Assembly: GCA_963837735.1 (NCBI GenBank)
Contig: CAWIOM010000003.1
Span: forward strand, 124,001 to 188,000
Source: VRUE01 sp963837735
GTDB lineage: Bacteria; Actinomycetota; Thermoleophilia; Solirubrobacterales; 70-9
Direction of reading: 5' to 3'
DNA length: 64,000 nt
The notes under the pieces: model-generated
The model's database searches: none
What the model was told of the DNA's origin: nothing
The model's input: the letters and a program-made list of their open reading frames with translations, nothing else
Shown here: positions 60,711 through 64,000 of the stretch, piece after piece
Position numbering within the stretch: the stretch's first letter is position 1
How the letters are laid out: every line of letters begins with the position of its first letter
Made by a program: the position numbers and the translations under genes

Positions 60711-62972
60711 ATGGGGAAGACAAGCGGAGGTGACGAGGAGACCACCGCGGATCGCCCCGGGTCGCGGCTTGAGCTGCTCGAGTCAAAGCTGCGCCCGCCT
60801 CAGCTGCGCTCCGCCGCGGTGTCGAGGACAACCCTGCTCGAGACGCTTGAAACGCCGGGGGTTCCCCAGATCGTCTCGATTTCGACTCCCCCCGGATACG
60901 GGAAGACGACCCTGCTGGCGCAGTGGGCATCGCGCTCGCGGCGAGCGTTCGCCTGGGTGAGCCTCGATGACCTGGACAACGACCCCGTCGTGCTGCTGGG
61001 CAACATCGCCAGAGCCTTCGACCGGGTCTCGCCACTCGACCCTGCCATCTTCGACGATCTTGTCTCAGGCGCTTCCGTGGCGACTGTCCTCTCCCGACTG
61101 GGGGCCGCCCTGGCGGGGATGGAGCATTCCTTGGTGCTGGTGCTGGATGACCTTCACGCCCTCACCGGCCAGCAGTCCCTTGACGCCATCGACGGACTCG
61201 TCGATCTGATGCCGCCGGGCTCCCAACTGGTGCTGTGCGGGCGAGCCGAGTCGCCGGGCCGGCTCTCCGCTCTGCGGGCGCAGGGTCTCGTGCGTGAGAT
61301 CGGGCCGGACGCCCTGCGCATGAACGAGTCCCAGGCCGAGGAGCTCCTTCGGGCAGCGGACGTCGAGCTCTCCGACAACCAGCTCGCGGCGCTCGTCGAG
61401 CACACCGAGGGCTGGCCGGCCGGCCTGTACCTCGCGGCGCTTGCGATCCGCGGCGGCGATGGAAGGCGGTTGAAGGACCCCTCCGCCTTCCGAGGCGACG
61501 ATCGCTTTGTCGCCGACTATCTGCGTGCCGAGCTCCTCCCGAGCCTCCCCGCGAAGGAGATTCGCTTCCTGACCAGGACCGCGGTCCTGGAGCGTATGTG
61601 CGGGCCGCTCTGCGACGCTGTGCTCGACTCTCAGGGTTCGGCGGAGATCCTCGACTCGCTCGAGCGTTCCAACCTCTTTGTGGTCGCGTTGGATCGCACC
61701 GGGTACTGGTACCGCTATCACCATCTCTTCCAGGAGCTGCTGCAGGCCGAGCTCGCACGAGCCGAGCCCGCACTGACAGCAGACCTCTTCTCCCGAGCCG
61801 CGATCTGGTGTGAGGAGAACGGTGAGCCGGAGAGGGCGGTCGGCTACGCGCAGGAGGCGGGAGAGGTCGAGCGTGTCGCAGCGCTCGTTTCGGCCCATGG
61901 TCAGTCCGTGTACCAGCGTGGCCACGCGGTGACGGTGGAGCGCTGGCTCGAATGGCTGGAGCAAAACGAAGGGTTGGAGAAGTCTCCCCTGATCGCCGCG
62001 CTAGGCGCCTGGTACAGCGCAATCCGGGGCCATCCGGATTCGGCCGAACGTTGGATGGACTGGGCACAGCGGGGCGTCATCGAGCTGGAGAAGGAAAGCG
62101 AACGGGAACAGGTCGAGCCATGGCTCGACCTGTTCCGGGCATCCCGGTGCCAGCAGGGCGTGGAGGCCATGCAAGCCGATGCACAGCGTGCCTTGGATGG
62201 CTTTGGACGCACCAGCCCGCACTGGCCCACCGCCGCGTTCCTACTGGCGCTCTCCCACCTTTTCAGTGGAGAAGACGGGCGAGCCGACGATCTATTCGCG
62301 GACATCGCCGAAGCGGCCATTGCCGCGGGAGCGCGGAACGCGGCCTCCATCGCCCTCGCCGAGCGGGCCTTCGTCGCAATCGAGCGCGGCGATTGGCTCG
62401 AGGCAGAAGCCCACGCAGAGAAGGGGAACGAGATCATGCGTCGCGCGAGGATGGAGGACTATCCGCCGAACGCGTCGGTCTACGCGGCCTCGGCGCGTGT
62501 CGCGATTCACCGCGACGAACATGACCGTGCCTCTGAGCACCTCGCAAAGGCACAGCGGATGCGGCCTCAGCTCACCCACATATTCGCCCCGTATTCGATC
62601 CAGGTCCGGCTCGAGCTGGCTCGTGCCTACACCGCCCGCGCCGACGTTGCCGGTGCTCGAACGCTCCTGCGCGAGACCGGTGCGCTGCTGCGCAGGGGGG
62701 CGGATTTCGGAACCCTCGGCAAGCAGGTCGACGAGCTTCGGGCCCAGCTCGACTCGGCTGAGGTGAGGGTGCCGGGCGCCTCGACTCTGACCACGGCCGA
62801 GCTTCGCCTTCTCCCCCTACTGGCCACCCACCTCACCTTTCGTGAAATCGGCGAGCGCCTATATCTGTCCCGCCATACGGTGAAGTCGCACGCCATCTCC
62901 GTCTACCGCAAGCTCGACGTCACCTCGCGCAACGATGCGGTCGAGCGCGCCCGCGAGCTCGGGCTGCTCTAG
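60711..62972 (+). CDS. LuxR-family large ATP-binding regulator (MalT/LAL-like)
   Basis: A 753-residue STAND-type transcription activator. The N-terminal ATPase has Walker A STPPGYGKTTLLAQW and Walker B SLVLVLDDLHAL, with a MalT-like winged helix (FLTRTAVLERMCGPLCDAVL, YRYHHLFQELLQAEL). A long TPR-like helical region would sense a ligand, and a C-terminal LuxR helix-turn-helix is TFREIGERLYLSRHTVKSHAISVYRKL. No CDS follows in tight coupling; a CMD-family gene lies 115 bases on. The divergent dehalogenase-like gene is the likeliest target (inference from position). Confidence 0.92.
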   Translation: MGKTSGGDEETTADRPGSRLELLESKLRPPQLRSAAVSRTTLLETLETPGVPQIVSISTPPGYGKTTLLAQWASRSRRAFAWVSLDDLDNDPVVLLGNIARAFDRVSPLDPAIFDDLVSGASVATVLSRLGAALAGMEHSLVLVLDDLHALTGQQSLDAIDGLVDLMPPGSQLVLCGRAESPGRLSALRAQGLVREIGPDALRMNESQAEELLRAADVELSDNQLAALVEHTEGWPAGLYLAALAIRGGDGRRLKDPSAFRGDDRFVADYLRAELLPSLPAKEIRFLTRTAVLERMCGPLCDAVLDSQGSAEILDSLERSNLFVVALDRTGYWYRYHHLFQELLQAELARAEPALTADLFSRAAIWCEENGEPERAVGYAQEAGEVERVAALVSAHGQSVYQRGHAVTVERWLEWLEQNEGLEKSPLIAALGAWYSAIRGHPDSAERWMDWAQRGVIELEKESEREQVEPWLDLFRASRCQQGVEAMQADAQRALDGFGRTSPHWPTAAFLLALSHLFSGEDGRADDLFADIAEAAIAAGARNAASIALAERAFVAIERGDWLEAEAHAEKGNEIMRRARMEDYPPNASVYAASARVAIHRDEHDRASEHLAKAQRMRPQLTHIFAPYSIQVRLELARAYTARADVAGARTLLRETGALLRRGADFGTLGKQVDELRAQLDSAEVRVPGASTLTTAELRLLPLLATHLTFREIGERLYLSRHTVKSHAISVYRKLDVTSRNDAVERARELGLL

Positions 62973-63087
62973 GCATCAGATCCATCAAGCGGACCGGTGA
63001 TTCATGCCATCGGGGCGATGCCCGCTCAGGGGTGGCGCTGTTTGATACTGGAGTGGCTTTCCACCTATTGAGAGAGCGCTTCGCCCG

Positions 63088-63444
63088 ATGACCGAGTACG
63101 AGGAGAGGCTCCGCAGCCTAGCGATCAACGACGAGGGCTTCGTGCGCTCGGTGCTGGGGATGGAGGTCGACTCGGCGGAGCTCTGCCGCCTCGACCCGAA
63201 GACCCACGCCCTAGTCCGCCTCGCCGCGCTGCTCGCCGTCGATGCGGCGCCCAGCTCCTACCAGGAGAGTGTCGACGCGGCCCTCGCCGCCGGTGCGAGC
63301 ATCGACGAGGTGGTCGGGACCGCGATCGCGATCGCCCCGACGGTCGGCCTGGCGCGAGTGGTCTCCGCGGCGCCCGAGCTGGCGCTTGCCCTCGGCTACG
63401 ACGTCGAGGCCGCGCTCGAAGGCTCGCAGGATGACCCCGACTGA
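63088..63444 (+). CDS. carboxymuconolactone decarboxylase-family protein
   Basis: 118 residues, all helical. LDPKTHALVRLAALLAVDAA, YQESVDAALAAGASIDEVVG and IAPTVGLARVVSAAPELALALG match the CMD/AhpD fold. The CxxC motif of AhpD is absent, so peroxidase-reductase activity is unlikely; a decarboxylase-like or unknown role is left. It follows the LAL regulator on the same strand after 115 bases. Confidence 0.8.
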   Translation: MTEYEERLRSLAINDEGFVRSVLGMEVDSAELCRLDPKTHALVRLAALLAVDAAPSSYQESVDAALAAGASIDEVVGTAIAIAPTVGLARVVSAAPELALALGYDVEAALEGSQDDPD

Positions 63445-63629
63445 TGTTCGGGATCGCCCGATCCCGCATTCCGCACCGGGTCGGCAGGCGAGCTCTGCGC
63501 CGGTTGGCGGTGCTTCGCTCGACCCGAGCCCGCTCCTCGCGCGATGCCGCCCGGGCCGCTGAACGCCGCTCTGGGCGGACAGACGCCGGAGAGTGAGGCG
63601 AACGGCAGCGGTGCGCTGCCGTCTCGCCC

Positions 63630-64000
63630 CTATTCCGACGATTCCGGCTGCACCTGGTAGATGAACAGCGAGCCGTCGTTGCCCATCGTGTAGAAGCGGC
63701 CGCCGTAGCCGGGGTTGATCAGGCTGCCGGCCGCCGTCGAGGGGTTGTCTTCGGATTCGGCGATCGTCTTGCCGGTGTCCTCGTTCACCCAGAGGACGCT
63801 CTCGGTGTACTGGAAGCCGGTGGCGATGTTGGCGGTGGTCGTTTCGGGGTTGATGTTCTGGCTGACCAGCACCCGTTCGTCCTTCGGGCCGACCATCGTG
63901 AAGTAGTCGCTCGACCACCAGTCGGGACGGCCCCACTGGACCTTCATCTCGCCGGTCTGCTGGTCGAGGTGGATCGCGTAGACGCCCTTGAGGAAGTAGT
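63630..64000 (-). CDS. PQQ-like beta-propeller protein, 5' part cut by window end
   Basis: The minus frame is open from the window edge to a stop at 63630. Short propeller-type repeats are visible: VYAIHLDQQTGEMKVQWG, SVLWVNEDTGKTIAES, GGRFYTMGNDGSLFIYQV, where a strand is followed by an Asp/Gly turn as in PQQ/BamB or YncE-like blades. About 123 C-terminal residues are present. Export and function cannot be judged without the N-terminus. The 185 bases between this gene and the CMD gene contain nothing I recognise. Confidence 0.65.
   Translation of the reverse strand, partial: YFLKGVYAIHLDQQTGEMKVQWGRPDWWSSDYFTMVGPKDERVLVSQNINPETTTANIATGFQYTESVLWVNEDTGKTIAESEDNPSTAAGSLINPGYGGRFYTMGNDGSLFIYQVQPESSE

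Overview
The window is a high-GC actinobacterial chromosome segment. Gene order and the style of the secreted proteins suggest the class Thermoleophilia (Solirubrobacterales-like). This is inference from synteny and protein families, not from a marker-gene comparison. Two blocks match conserved actinobacterial neighbourhoods known from Mycobacterium tuberculosis. One is tlyA-nadK-recN-steA-mctB-pyrG-xerD. The other is alaS-ruvX-mltG-aroE together with aroC-aroK-aroB-aroQ-pepQ-efp-nusB. Both run on the minus strand here.

Layout. 1-4.9 kb: an orphan Hpt protein overlapping a thioredoxin-fold lipoprotein, an SDR, a glycosyltransferase and an acyltransferase, then tRNA-Asn. 5.0-5.7 kb: a decayed HTH/HNH nuclease gene. 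5.7-24.9 kb: a long minus-strand housekeeping run (tlyA, nadK, MFS pump, recN, steA, mctB-like, GT4, pyrG, peptidase, DUF3866, xerD, mutM, recO, dgt, dnaG), interrupted only by two plus-strand genes (a secreted SnoaL/NTF2-like protein and an SQR-like flavoprotein). 24.9-29.5 kb: an accessory island with a possible small transcription unit, an RCC1-protein remnant, a secreted protein of five 129-residue repeats, an alkyltransferase, and two copies of a short intergenic element. 29.5-45.4 kb: isoprenoid precursor genes (dxs, ispA fused to an XseB-like segment), nusB, efp, the shikimate genes (aroQ, aroK-aroB fusion, aroC, aroE) and two tandem secreted paralogues that carry a copied 3' end of aroE between them. 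45.5-59.1 kb: mltG, ruvX, alaS, an IscU-like/MnmA fusion, an AbiEi/DUF559 protein, aspS, hisS, a metallo-hydrolase, ftcD and an aminopeptidase. 59.1-64 kb: tRNA-Met, a small membrane protein, a divergent dehalogenase/LuxR (LAL) pair, a CMD-family protein and a cut-off beta-propeller gene.

The most striking overall feature is the number of genes whose domains continue in the +1 frame. About fifteen single-base insertions occur in xerD, the SnoaL-like gene, the repeat protein, the alkyltransferase, the GGDEF protein, aroK, aroB, mnmA, the metallo-hydrolase, ftcD, the aminopeptidase and the secreted paralogues. Several of these genes should be essential. Most sites lie in short G, C, A or T runs and share no slippery motif. 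Consensus errors are therefore the leading explanation, ahead of true decay or recoding. Coordinates for such genes span the whole intended gene and the break is described.

Points of biological interest that do not depend on those breaks are: the IscU-like domain fused to MnmA with its third cysteine lost; the XseB-like/IspA fusion; a pair of near-identical 43-bp palindromes placed after xerD and recN; a perfect 17-bp inverted repeat holding both convergent stop codons; the duplicated aroE end; and the repeated intergenic element.
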